From positions 4,869,001 to 4,933,000 of the forward strand of contig NZ_CP107902.1 of the NCBI RefSeq assembly GCF_036013935.1: a stretch of DNA of 64,000 nucleotides. Reading direction: 5' to 3'. Shown piece after piece: positions 1 through 7,868 of this stretch (the first letter of the stretch is position 1; each line of letters begins with the position of its first letter). The notes under the pieces are model-generated. The model saw nothing but the letters and a program-made list of their open reading frames with translations. It ran no database searches and was not told where the DNA came from. The translations under genes were made by a program, and so were the position numbers. This DNA comes from Streptomyces sp. NBC_00461 (GTDB lineage: Bacteria > Actinomycetota > Actinomycetes > Streptomycetales > Streptomycetaceae).

Positions 1-177
1 TACCGCGTAGCCCGCGGCAAGAGCACCGGCCGCGCCGAACGCGCCGCGGAAAGCGTCTGGAACAGCGTGCTGATCCGGCTGACCGCCGAACTGAGCGCCC
101 TGCAGAGCGAGAGGCAGCACATCGTCAACGACGCCGCCAAGGACAAGGCCGCCAAGAAGTCCTCGGGGTGGTGGTGA
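1..177 (+). CDS. hypothetical AICE protein, C-terminal fragment
   Basis: Frame 1 is open from the first base to the TGA at 175-177 and gives 58 residues. The segment is rich in Ala, Lys, Arg and Glu and looks helical. It ends in Gly-Trp-Trp, and the next small protein also ends in Trp-Trp. The start is outside the window. Spacing to the next gene (2 bp) suggests cotranscription. I do not recognise the family; a small accessory protein upstream of traB is the most that can be said. Confidence 0.5.
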   Translation, partial: YRVARGKSTGRAERAAESVWNSVLIRLTAELSALQSERQHIVNDAAKDKAAKKSSGWW

Positions 178-179
178 CC

Positions 180-350
180 ATGGCCAGCACGAACACGCCT
201 GCCGGCCAGTGCCCGCAGTGCTGGCAGCACGCCCATGACCGCAGCATCCACCGGCGCCTTGGCCCGCGTGAGGACTGCCCGCAGTGCGTGGACCACATGA
301 ACAACGGCCACCCCTACCTCGTGCCCAAGAAGGAATCCCGCTGGTGGTGA
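180..350 (+). CDS. small Cys-rich (putative zinc-binding) AICE protein
   Basis: The frame encodes 56 residues from the ATG at 180; an upstream GTG at 168 would overlap the previous stop. It holds two CPQC motifs with nearby His residues (CPQCWQH near residue 12 and CPQC about 22 residues later), which could form one zinc knuckle. It ends in Arg-Trp-Trp. It sits between a truncated gene and traB, all in the same direction. Small Cys-rich proteins of unknown role are common in AICEs. Function is not known. Confidence 0.55.
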   Translation: MASTNTPAGQCPQCWQHAHDRSIHRRLGPREDCPQCVDHMNNGHPYLVPKKESRWW

Positions 351-432
351 CAACCACCCCCACCGCGCCCTAAGCACACCCCTGCCCTTCTCAACTCCCG
401 CCCTGATCAGGGCAGTCAGGAGCACCTCCAGC

Positions 433-2559
433 ATGTCCGAGAACGTCGTTCACCTGCACAAGAACCCCGAACCGGCTGCCGAGGAGGCGGCCGTGACCAC
501 ACTGACCGTGGTCCCCGACCCCGTGCCGGTGCCGATCGTGCCGCTGTGGGTGCGCTCCGGCCGCGCCATCAAGACGGCCGTCACCCACGAGCGCACCCGC
601 ACCACCGCCCGCGCGGTGGCCCGCCACGGCCTCTACACCGTCAACGGGGGCCGGATCGTGGCCCGCCGCACCTGGGATGGCAAGACCGGCGCCCGCTACG
701 AACGCATGCTGCGCGCGGCTGAGGCTGCCGGGAACTACGAGGTCGCCGAGGAGTGGGAGGAGCGGTTGCAGCGCTTCCGCGAGGCCCGTCACCGCCGCCG
801 TATGGACCTGCTCCACTCGCCCGTGGACGTGGCCAAGGGCGTCGGAGTCGGGGCCGGTATGAGCGTCGGTGTGCTGGTCGCGCTCGGGGTCGTGATGGCC
901 ATCAACAACCACGACATCACCGACGTCATCACCCCCCTTGCGGCCACGATCGAGTTCATCGGCCTGCTGATCCGGATCGTGCAGGTCGTGTGGGGTCCGG
1001 CCCTCACGATCGGCCCACTGTTGGCGCTGCTCGCGCTGTGGGCGGTGGGCAGCAAGCAGCAGGCCGCCCCCGCGTGGGTCATGCCGGCCAACGTCCGCAG
1101 CAGCGAGGGTGAGCCGATCACCCCGTCCATCGTCGTCAAGGCCCTGCGCGACCTGGGGGTGCCCGCGCTGCGCAACGCCATCAAGGAGATGGGCGACGCC
1201 GGCGCCTCCATGCTCGGACCGATCACGATCGCCGGATGCGGCGTCGAGGTCGACGTCACCCTCCCCTCCGGTGTCTCCACGAACGAGGTGCAGCAGCGCC
1301 GCCGCAAGCTGGCGGAGAACCTCACCCGGCACGAGCACGAGGTGTACATCACCATCCCGCAAGCGGCCCGCACCGTGCGGCTGTGGATCGCCGACTCCGG
1401 CGCGCTGGACGAGCCGATCGGGCCCTCCCCGCTGGTCACGGACGAGACCATGACCGCGAACTACAAGACCGGTAAGGCGCCGTGGGGTCGGGACCTGCGC
1501 GGCGACGGAGCCGAGCTGAGCGTGTATCAGCGTCACCTGCTCATCACCGGCCGCTCCAACCAGGGCAAGACCGCCGCCCTGCGCTCCCTCGTCCTGTGGC
1601 TCGCGCTGGACCGGTCGGTGCAGTTCTGGGTTGCCGACCTCAAGGGCGTGGGCGACTGGTCCATGCTCTACGGCATCGCGGACGTGCTGATCGAGGGTCC
1701 CTCCGATGACCACTGCATCCAGGCGACCGAGATGGTCGAGGACGCGGTGACAGAGATGAACCGCCGGATCGAGGTCCGCAAGAACGACCCCAGCGCGGTC
1801 TTCCCGCCGCTGATCGTGCTGGTGGACGAGGCGCAGAAGGCGTTCATGTGCCCGGCCGTCGACGACCAGAAGCGCCCCTACGGCGGCTCCAAGGCCACCT
1901 CGCGGTACTTCATGGCCGCCCGGACGATCCACAACCAGGGCCGTGCCGTCGACGTGCTGCTGTGGCAGGGCACCCAGGACCCCACCGACCAGAACCTGCC
2001 CAAGCTGGTCCGCGAGGGCGCCCACACCCGCGCCTCGCTCGTACTGGGCTCCGAGTCGCAAGCCAAGATGGCACTCGGCGACAAGGCAGTCGAGGACGGC
2101 GCCGCCCCGCACATGCTGCGCCAGGGCCTGGACAAGGGAACCCTGGTCGTCGCCTCGGACGGCATCGACATGCCCAAGGGCCAGTCGTCCATCACGGTGC
2201 GCACCCACTTCATCGACGACGACCCCGCCAAGGCCATCGCCGACCGGGCCAAGGCCCTGCGCAGCGGGGTGACCACCCTGCGCGTCATCGAGCGGGGCGA
2301 GCAGCGCGACCCGCTCGCCGACATCGCGAACCTGCTCGGAGACGCCAAGTGGCTGTTCACCCAGGACGTCCTCAAGCGGCTCGCCGCGCTGAACGAGGAC
2401 GCCTACGGCTCCTGGTCGTTCCTCGACCTCAAGCGCGTCCTGGACGGCACCGGCGCCGAGCCCTACAAGTCCGACGGCCGCATGCGCGTCGGCCGCGAAC
2501 GCGTCCTGCGCGCCCTCGCCGAACGCGACTCCGAGGGTTCCGCTTCCGCCTCCCAGTGA
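433..2559 (+). CDS. FtsK/SpoIIIE-like conjugative DNA translocase (TraB/TraSA type)
   Basis: The 708-residue protein is the likely single transfer protein of the element. TraB-type ATPases form a hexameric pore that moves double-stranded DNA between mycelial compartments. The N-terminus is basic, followed by two hydrophobic segments at roughly 135-205. A Walker A motif (GRSNQGKT) lies near residue 373 and a Walker B motif (LIVLVDEAQ) near 460. The C-terminal ~90 residues could hold the winged-helix DNA-recognition domain known for this family. AGGAG at 419-423 supports the ATG at 433. The repeat array just downstream would suit its DNA-recognition site. Confidence 0.88.
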   Translation: MSENVVHLHKNPEPAAEEAAVTTLTVVPDPVPVPIVPLWVRSGRAIKTAVTHERTRTTARAVARHGLYTVNGGRIVARRTWDGKTGARYERMLRAAEAAGNYEVAEEWEERLQRFREARHRRRMDLLHSPVDVAKGVGVGAGMSVGVLVALGVVMAINNHDITDVITPLAATIEFIGLLIRIVQVVWGPALTIGPLLALLALWAVGSKQQAAPAWVMPANVRSSEGEPITPSIVVKALRDLGVPALRNAIKEMGDAGASMLGPITIAGCGVEVDVTLPSGVSTNEVQQRRRKLAENLTRHEHEVYITIPQAARTVRLWIADSGALDEPIGPSPLVTDETMTANYKTGKAPWGRDLRGDGAELSVYQRHLLITGRSNQGKTAALRSLVLWLALDRSVQFWVADLKGVGDWSMLYGIADVLIEGPSDDHCIQATEMVEDAVTEMNRRIEVRKNDPSAVFPPLIVLVDEAQKAFMCPAVDDQKRPYGGSKATSRYFMAARTIHNQGRAVDVLLWQGTQDPTDQNLPKLVREGAHTRASLVLGSESQAKMALGDKAVEDGAAPHMLRQGLDKGTLVVASDGIDMPKGQSSITVRTHFIDDDPAKAIADRAKALRSGVTTLRVIERGEQRDPLADIANLLGDAKWLFTQDVLKRLAALNEDAYGSWSFLDLKRVLDGTGAEPYKSDGRMRVGRERVLRALAERDSEGSASASQ

Positions 2560-2739
2560 CAGGGAGGCAACCCGCGTCGGGGCAGGGAGGCAGGGAGAAC
2601 TCCCTGAACCCCTCCCTGCCCCGCCTCCCTGGCCCTGACCTGCACGAATGATCGTTCAGGGAGGCAGGGAGGCACCCCAGGTCAGACCCCCGAACCCCCC
2701 TCCACAACGCCCCCGACAGGGGGTGTCCCCGCCTCCCTG
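2560..2739. repeat. CAGGGAGGC repeat cluster, candidate clt/TraB recognition site
   Basis: The noncoding stretch after traB carries the 9-mer CAGGGAGGC at 2560, 2583, 2657 and 2665 and its reverse complement at 2623 and 2731. Near copies lie at 2591, 2601 and 2612. In Streptomyces plasmids the clt locus, built from short repeats bound by the TraB winged helix, often lies near traB. The repeats are seen; the clt role is inferred. Confidence 0.5.
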
Positions 2740-2763
2740 ACCCACATTTCGAAGGGATTCCGC

Positions 2764-3255
2764 ATGCACGCCGAGAACGCCCCCAGCACGGTCCGGCCGG
2801 ACACCGCGATGACCGAGGACGAGGCGACCGCCGAGGCCCGCCGGATCATCGCCGACGCCTACCGGCCCGTGTCCGAGACGCCGACGGCCTACCGCGACGA
2901 CACCCCGGTCCCCGCCCGTGGCAGTGCCCCGCCGGTTGCTCAGCCCGGACGGCCGCCGATGAGCCAGGGCGCCACCGACGCGAGCGTCCTCATGCTGACC
3001 GGCGGGGCAACCGTGTCCATGATCGGGCTCACGGCCGCCGTGCTCATGTACGTCTCGCAGTACGCCGACCCCGTGGTCTGCGGCCTCGTGTTCGGCGCCC
3101 CCACCACCTTCGTGCTCGCCCTCGCACGACTCGCCAAGCGAGCCAAGCCCGCCCCCGACGTCCACCACCACTACGAGGGTCCCGTCTACCAAGACCGGCG
3201 CAACGTCCACAGCCGGACCACCGGCGTGTGGGCCAAGACCAACAACCAGCAGTAG
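2764..3255 (+). CDS. Spd-like (plasmid spread) membrane protein
   Basis: The 163-residue protein has a polar, Pro/Ala-rich N-terminal half of about 75 residues, then two adjacent hydrophobic segments (roughly 78-98 and 104-122), then a basic tail rich in His and Lys. This layout and the position after traB resemble the Spd proteins that help intramycelial spread of Streptomyces plasmids. There is no enzyme motif. AAGGGA a few bases upstream supports the start. The assignment rests on context and topology. Confidence 0.5.
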   Translation: MHAENAPSTVRPDTAMTEDEATAEARRIIADAYRPVSETPTAYRDDTPVPARGSAPPVAQPGRPPMSQGATDASVLMLTGGATVSMIGLTAAVLMYVSQYADPVVCGLVFGAPTTFVLALARLAKRAKPAPDVHHHYEGPVYQDRRNVHSRTTGVWAKTNNQQ

Positions 3256-3343
3256 CCACGCCAAGGGCGGCCCCCGTACCTCGCCAAAGATCCGGGACCG
3301 CCCTTGCCAGCCAGAACCCGTCAAGGAACTGGAGACCTCCAGC

Positions 3344-4249
3344 ATGACCCATGACGCCCGTTCCGCGCTGCTGCATTCAGCGCTCGACGCCGCTCAACGC
3401 GGCTGGCACGTCTTCCCTCTCCGGCCTGGCACCAAGCGGCCCGCCCTGCACGGCGAGCAGGCCTGCACCGGCACCGACGGATGCGCGAACGGCCACCTGA
3501 AGTGGGAACAGCGCGCCACCACGGATCCGGACCGCATCCAAGCAGCCTGGTCCCGGGCCCCGTTCAACGTCGGCATCGCCACCGGCCCCTCCGGGCTGGT
3601 CGTGGTCGACCTCGACATTCCCAAGGACAAGAGCAGTTCGGACGCGCCTAGCGGCGCGGCAACCTTCGGGGCGCTCTGCCAGCGCGCCGGAGACGCCGTC
3701 CCCGACACCTACCGGACGCGGACCGCGAGCGGCGGTGAGCACCTGTACTTCACCGCCCCGGACCGTGTCCGGCTCGCCAACACAGCAGGAACCATCGGCG
3801 AGTTGGTCGACACCCGCGCATGGGGCGGATACGTCGTCGCCGCCGGCAGCCTTACCCCCACCGGAGCCTACGAAGCGCTGAGCAGCCCTCTGGTGGCCCC
3901 TCTGCCCGCGTGGCTGCAAAGCATCCTCGAACCGGCCCCCAGGGCGCCTCAGGCGCCTCCAATGGCCTTAGCGGGTCAATCACGCCGATATGCGGATGTA
4001 GCACTCACCAGTGAGACGCGGAACATCGCATCGGCCCAACCCGGGGCGCGGGAAGCCGCGTTGTTCCGGGCAGCGCGCGCCCTCGGTCGCTTCGTCGCGT
4101 GGGGCGACCTCCCCAGGAGCGTGGTTGAGCAGGCTCTTCAGGAGGCAGGCGAGGCCGCTGGACTGTCCGCGTCCGAGTGCCGCTCCACCCTCCGCAGCGC
4201 CCTCAACTGGTCCATCGCCCACAACCAGAGCAGGCGGGATGCGGCATGA
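3344..4249 (+). CDS. bifunctional DNA primase/polymerase (prim-pol), AICE replication protein
   Basis: The 301-residue protein matches the N-terminal prim-pol domain family. It has the opening GWHVFPLRPGTKRPA segment near residue 20, a Cys-containing CTGTDGC segment, the acidic DLD pair near residue 90 (VVVDLDIPK), and an SGGEHLYF segment with the conserved His about 40 residues later. The remaining ~100 residues look like a helical C-terminal domain. It lacks the fused helicase found in longer replicases. The DUF3631 ATPase one gene downstream probably supplies that part. It overlaps the next gene by ATGA. Confidence 0.8.
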   Translation: MTHDARSALLHSALDAAQRGWHVFPLRPGTKRPALHGEQACTGTDGCANGHLKWEQRATTDPDRIQAAWSRAPFNVGIATGPSGLVVVDLDIPKDKSSSDAPSGAATFGALCQRAGDAVPDTYRTRTASGGEHLYFTAPDRVRLANTAGTIGELVDTRAWGGYVVAAGSLTPTGAYEALSSPLVAPLPAWLQSILEPAPRAPQAPPMALAGQSRRYADVALTSETRNIASAQPGAREAALFRAARALGRFVAWGDLPRSVVEQALQEAGEAAGLSASECRSTLRSALNWSIAHNQSRRDAA

Positions 4250-4599
4250 ACACACCCTCCCGCCCCTCCCTGAAGAGCATCATCGGCACCCCGGCCGGCC
4301 CGCGCGCCGCCGAACCGGGCGCACCGCGTCCGGCCACGGGCGACCGAAAGGAGGTCGCCGAAGGCGTCCCCACTGCTGTTCGCCCTGAGCCGCGCCGTGG
4401 TGACGGCCGGTACCCCGTGGCGTGGTTGTCCATCTGCGCCCCGCGCGGCGCGACCCCGACGGCCACCTCGAAGTGCTTGTGCGGGTGGGATCGCAGCGCC
4501 GTTGGCCACAAGCGGGTGCTGGCCCTGATCGCAGCCCACACAGGTCACCGTGATGCCTGCCCGCTCCGCACTCCCCAGGAAGGGAGGGCCGCCGCATGA
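4246..4599 (+). CDS. hypothetical AICE protein with Cys/His cluster
   Basis: The 117-residue frame starts at the ATG overlapping the prim-pol stop (ATGA) and overlaps the DUF3631 gene in the same way, so translation of the three is probably coupled. The N-terminal half is Pro/Arg/Ala-rich and probably disordered. The C-terminal half has CLCGW followed by H...H..CP, a plausible zinc site. Its place between the two replication genes suggests a replication accessory role. I cannot name a family. Confidence 0.55.
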   Translation: MNTPSRPSLKSIIGTPAGPRAAEPGAPRPATGDRKEVAEGVPTAVRPEPRRGDGRYPVAWLSICAPRGATPTATSKCLCGWDRSAVGHKRVLALIAAHTGHRDACPLRTPQEGRAAA

Positions 4600-5741
4600 C
4601 CGACACCATCGACGGGGCCGCGCTGCTCGACGAGGTGGAAGCCTTCCACCGCCGCTTCAACGTCTTCCCTCACGAAGCCGCCTACGTCGCCGTGACGTTG
4701 TGGGATGCGCACGCCCACTTGCTCGACTGCTTCGACTCCACACCTCGGTTGGCGTTCCTGTCGCCGGAGCCGGGGTCGGGGAAGTCGCGGGCGCTGGAGA
4801 TCGTGGAAACCCTCGTCCCGGATCCGATGACGGCCGTCAACGCGTCCGCCGCCGCTCTGTTCCGGTCCGTGTCCAACCCGAACGGGCGGCCGACGATCCT
4901 GTTCGACGAGATTGACACGGTGTTCGGGCCGAAGGCGGGCGACAACGAGGAGCTGCGCGGGTTCCTCAACGCCGGTCACCGCCGTACCGGGGTCACCTAC
5001 CGGTGCATCGGCGACGGCGGCAACCAAACCGTTCAGGCCTTCCCCTCGTACTGCGGCGTCGCGGTCGCCGGACTCGGCAACCTGCCCGACACGATCATGA
5101 CCCGCTCCATCATCATCCGCATGCGCCGGCGGGCCCGAAACGAATCCATCGAATCCTTCCGGGCCCGCCTCCACGAGGCGGAGGGACACGCGCTGCGTGA
5201 CCGGCTCGCCCAATGGGCCGAACACGCCCGGGGCTTCGTCATGGGGGCCTGGCCGGACATGCCCGACGGCGTCAGCGACCGCCCGGCCGACGTGTGGGAA
5301 CCCCTGCTCGCCATCGCCGACGCCGCCGGCGGCGACTGGCCCGAGCGAGCACGCGAGGCCTGCGTCACCCTCGTGACCGCGTCCAAGGCCAACGACAAGG
5401 GCAGCCTCGGAGTTCGGCTGCTGACCGACCTGCGTGACCACGTCATGGTCGGCATCGACCGCCTGCCCACCGTCGCCATCCTCGACCGCCTCAACGCCCT
5501 CGACGACGCCCCCTGGGCCGACCTCCAGGGCAAACCGCTCGACAACCGGCGCCTGTCGAAAATGCTCGCCGAATACATGACGGCCGACAACGAACCCATC
5601 GCCTCCCGCAACATCAAGACCGCAGGAAGCGTCCTCAAGGGCTACTACGCCGCCGATCTCTGGGACGCGTGGGCCCGCTACTGCCCCCCACCCCCGGAAA
5701 GTCCGCTACCTCCGCTACCCGGCACGGAAAACGTGGCCTGA
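4596..5741 (+). CDS. DUF3631 P-loop ATPase, AICE replication protein
   Basis: The 381-residue protein has a Walker A motif (PEPGSGKS) near residue 57, a Walker B motif (ILFDEID) near 101, and an arginine-finger-like TRS.IIRMRRR segment near 170. The C-terminal part matches DUF3631, found at the end of phage and plasmid replicases next to prim-pol domains. It probably acts as the helicase or loader half of the replication pair. The start overlaps the previous stop (ATGA). The last codons already carry the CCGCTACC repeat found in the downstream noncoding region. Confidence 0.8.
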   Translation: MTDTIDGAALLDEVEAFHRRFNVFPHEAAYVAVTLWDAHAHLLDCFDSTPRLAFLSPEPGSGKSRALEIVETLVPDPMTAVNASAAALFRSVSNPNGRPTILFDEIDTVFGPKAGDNEELRGFLNAGHRRTGVTYRCIGDGGNQTVQAFPSYCGVAVAGLGNLPDTIMTRSIIIRMRRRARNESIESFRARLHEAEGHALRDRLAQWAEHARGFVMGAWPDMPDGVSDRPADVWEPLLAIADAAGGDWPERAREACVTLVTASKANDKGSLGVRLLTDLRDHVMVGIDRLPTVAILDRLNALDDAPWADLQGKPLDNRRLSKMLAEYMTADNEPIASRNIKTAGSVLKGYYAADLWDAWARYCPPPPESPLPPLPGTENVA

Positions 5742-5877
5742 CCAGCGGCAACGGGGTAGCGGGAACCGGCATCCGAACCCGCTACCCCACCGCTACCCAT
5801 CCGCTACCGCTACCCCTTCCCGCTACCTCAAACAGGCCCCTGACCTGCGAGGTAGCGGCAGTAGCGGAAGTAGCGCC
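5703..5877. repeat. CCGCTACC iterons, candidate AICE origin or control region
   Basis: The octamer CCGCTACC occurs at 5703, 5712, 5779, 5790, 5801, 5807 and 5820. Its reverse complement GGTAGCGG occurs at 5755 and 5851, with one- or two-mismatch copies at 5860 and 5870. The cluster straddles the end of the DUF3631 gene and the gap before xis. Such density next to replication genes fits iterons of a replication origin. Binding sites for a regulator of xis-int are the alternative. Confidence 0.55.
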
Positions 5878-5910
5878 CCTCAGAGAGCACCGCGAGAAGG
5901 AGTCGCCGCC

Positions 5911-6096
5911 TTGGCCAGCACCGAGAAGCTGAAACTCCCCGACGTCCTCAAAGAGATCAAGATGAGCCGCGCCGCGTTCTACCGCATGCGCGCCCGTGGC
6001 GAGGCCCCGAAGCTCATCAAGTTGTCCAACGGGCAACTCCGTTGCCGACGAACCGACCTCGACGCCTGGTGGGAGCAGCACGAGATGAGCGCATGA
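5911..6096 (+). CDS. xis: excisionase (AlpA/HTH_17-like)
   Basis: The 61-residue protein starts at TTG (5911) with a GAGAAGGAG segment upstream. It has the MerR-like winged-helix layout of excisionases: LPDVLKEI, then KMSRAAFYRMRARGEAPKLIKLSNGQ, then CRRTDLDAWW. The domain fills the protein. It lies directly before the integrase gene, the usual xis-int order. It should bend att DNA and direct excision. A hairpin between xis and int suggests the two may not be expressed equally. Confidence 0.8.
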   Translation: MASTEKLKLPDVLKEIKMSRAAFYRMRARGEAPKLIKLSNGQLRCRRTDLDAWWEQHEMSA

Positions 6097-6110
6097 CCGT
6101 TGCCTGACCC

Positions 6111-6140
6111 GAGGGACCCCGCCGACCTGCGGGGTCCCTC
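6111..6140 (+). terminator. hairpin between xis and int
   Basis: A perfect 12-bp inverted repeat (arms 6111-6122 and 6129-6140) encloses a 6-nt loop. It ends 17 bp before the integrase ATG. It has no long U-tract, which is usual for Streptomyces terminators. It may terminate or attenuate xis transcripts, leaving int low unless read through. Confidence 0.6.
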
Positions 6141-6157
6141 TCCTATTAGGGAGATCA

Positions 6158-7534
6158 ATGCACAGCTACGACGTGCGCATTTGGAGTGTCCGGAAGCGTC
6201 CGAGCAAAGCCGCTCCGTTCCAACTCCGCTGGCAGGTCGACAGAACGGAGCATCAGGAGAAGTTCACGACCAAGACGCTTGCTGACGCCCGCCGCGCGGA
6301 GCTGCTCACAGCGACCCGCAAGGGCGAGCCGTTCGACACTGAGACCGGACTGCCGGTGTCAGAGGTGCGGGAGCGGAACCGCACCAGTTGGTACGCCCAC
6401 GCCCGCGCGCATGCCGCGCGGAAGTGGTCCGCTGCAGCGGCCAAGCACCGCGCGAGCATCGCCGAAAGTCTGACCATCGCCACAATGGCTCTCTGCCCGA
6501 CAGGCAAGGGGCGCCCCTCAGATGACGTCTTGCGCCGCGCCCTTTATCAGTGGGCGTTCAACGCGGGGCGCCACGGCCAGGAGGTGCCCGAAACGGAAGC
6601 CAAAGCCCTGGCATGGGTGGAACGCAATGCGCCAGCCGTGGTCGACCTGGACAGCGCCATGCGCGTGCGGACGGTACTGGAGAACCTGGCCAAGCGGCAG
6701 GATGGGAAGTCTGCGGCTGCCAACACGTTCCGGCGCCGTCGCGCGGTACTGAGCAACTGCCTGCGCTTGGCCGTGGAGCACGAGTTGCTGCCCGGAAACC
6801 CCCTGCTCCGCGTGCACTGGGAGACACCCAAGGCAGTGGAGGAACTAGACGTGCGCAGCGTCGCCACGCCCACACAGGCACGGGCGCTGCTGGACGCCGT
6901 CCGCACTCAAGGGCCGCGGGGTGCTCGCCTGGTCGCGTTCTTCGCGTGCATCTACTACGCGGCGATGCGCCCGGAAGAGGTGTCCATGCTGAGCGCTGAC
7001 CAGTGCGAACTCCCCACAGAAGGTTGGGGTCGACTCATGCTCGCTGGCGCCCGGCCGCAGGTGGGATCCGCCTGGACCGACGATGGCAAGCCCTACGAGG
7101 AAAGGCAACTGAAACACCGAGCCCTCCGCGCAGTCCGACCTGTACCGATCCCGCCGGTACTGGTCGCCATACTGCGCACCCACATCGACGCATTCGGGAC
7201 CACGCCTGAGGGGCGACTCTTCAGTGCCGTACGCGGCGGACCGATCCGCTCACAGGAGTACGGCGCCGCATGGAAGGACGCCCGCCGCAAGGTACTCACG
7301 CCGGCCCAGGTCGCCTCTCCGCTGGCCGCGATCCCGTACGACCTGCGGCACGCATGCGTGTCGTTCTGGCTTCGCTCCGGGGTGAGCCTTGCCGAGACTG
7401 CCCGGCGCGCGGGGCAGAGCGTCGCCGTGCTTCAGCGGTACTACGCCAAAGTGCTGGACGGCGAGGAAGCGAAGATGAACACCCTGATCGAGCAGGGGTT
7501 GGCGGAGCACGAGAGCGAGGCCGAAGGGCCGTGA
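6158..7534 (+). CDS. int: site-specific tyrosine integrase of the AICE
   Basis: The 458-residue protein is of normal length for actinophage/AICE integrases. The catalytic domain covers roughly residues 240-445. The first Arg lies in AAMRPEEV (about 270), the Arg-His box in YDLRHACVSFW (about 397), and the nucleophile Tyr in LQRYYAKV (about 428). The N-terminal region looks like the arm-binding and core-binding parts. GGGAG 6 bp before the ATG supports the start. It should recombine attP with the 3' end of the tRNA-Ser gene just downstream. Confidence 0.92.
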   Translation: MHSYDVRIWSVRKRPSKAAPFQLRWQVDRTEHQEKFTTKTLADARRAELLTATRKGEPFDTETGLPVSEVRERNRTSWYAHARAHAARKWSAAAAKHRASIAESLTIATMALCPTGKGRPSDDVLRRALYQWAFNAGRHGQEVPETEAKALAWVERNAPAVVDLDSAMRVRTVLENLAKRQDGKSAAANTFRRRRAVLSNCLRLAVEHELLPGNPLLRVHWETPKAVEELDVRSVATPTQARALLDAVRTQGPRGARLVAFFACIYYAAMRPEEVSMLSADQCELPTEGWGRLMLAGARPQVGSAWTDDGKPYEERQLKHRALRAVRPVPIPPVLVAILRTHIDAFGTTPEGRLFSAVRGGPIRSQEYGAAWKDARRKVLTPAQVASPLAAIPYDLRHACVSFWLRSGVSLAETARRAGQSVAVLQRYYAKVLDGEEAKMNTLIEQGLAEHESEAEGP

Positions 7535-7610
7535 ATCCTGGCCGCAGGTTGGCCGTACGCACTGGTCAACCCCGGGATACGGGTGAGCCAGGGTGAGACA
7601 AGGTGCGCGC

Positions 7611-7645
7611 AGAAGGGGTGCCCCTCACTGAGGGGCACCCCTTCT
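7611..7645. terminator. strong hairpin between int and tRNA-Ser
   Basis: A perfect 15-bp inverted repeat (7611-7625 and 7631-7645) encloses a 5-nt loop. It lies between the convergent int and tRNA-Ser genes and can serve as terminator for either. It ends 25 bp from the tRNA 3' end, so it may belong to the element or to the original chromosome. Confidence 0.75.
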
Positions 7646-7669
7646 GACCTGCTACGTCCATGACCTGCG

Positions 7670-7756
7670 CGGAGGCGGTGGGATTTGAACCCACGGTGAC
7701 ATCGCTGCCACGACGGTTTTCAAGACCGTTCCCTTCGGCCGCTCGGGCACGCCTCC
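7670..7756 (-). tRNA. tRNA-Ser (anticodon UGA)
   Basis: The reverse strand folds into an 87-nt class II tRNA with a 7-bp acceptor stem (GGAGGCG/CGCCTCC) and discriminator G. The anticodon stem ACGGT/ACCGT holds the loop CTTGAAA with anticodon TGA. It has a long variable arm and the T-loop GGGTTCAAATCCC. CCA is not encoded. The 3' end faces the integrase gene, so the 3' half is the likely attachment core. The tRNA is intact after integration. Confidence 0.95.
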
Positions 7757-7868
7757 CCGCGCCGCCCTGTGGATCAGCGGCGCGGGGACAAGAGTAACGG
7801 GTTGGCACGCGCGCGCGTGGGTCAGATGGTGCTCGACCGGGGAGGTACGCGCGCGTGCGGCGGTGGGG

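Larger units (their letters stand above)
1..7670 (+). mobile_element. AICE (integrative conjugative element), right part
   Basis: Nine same-strand genes carry the AICE set: FtsK/TraB-like transfer ATPase, Spd-like membrane protein, prim-pol plus DUF3631 replication pair, AlpA-like excisionase and tyrosine integrase. The integrase lies beside the 3' end of a tRNA-Ser gene, the normal place for the int-proximal att site of pSAM2-type elements. Several genes overlap by ATGA, indicating one transcription unit. The left att site is not in the window, so size and exact ends are unknown. No KorSA-type repressor or Pra-type activator is visible here; they may lie to the left. The element looks intact in the part seen. 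Confidence 0.85.

Noticed and set aside
391..2208. 605-residue frame on the minus strand opposite traB
   Set aside because: A shadow of high-G+C codon bias; it lacks any recognisable domain, and the plus strand carries Walker motifs.
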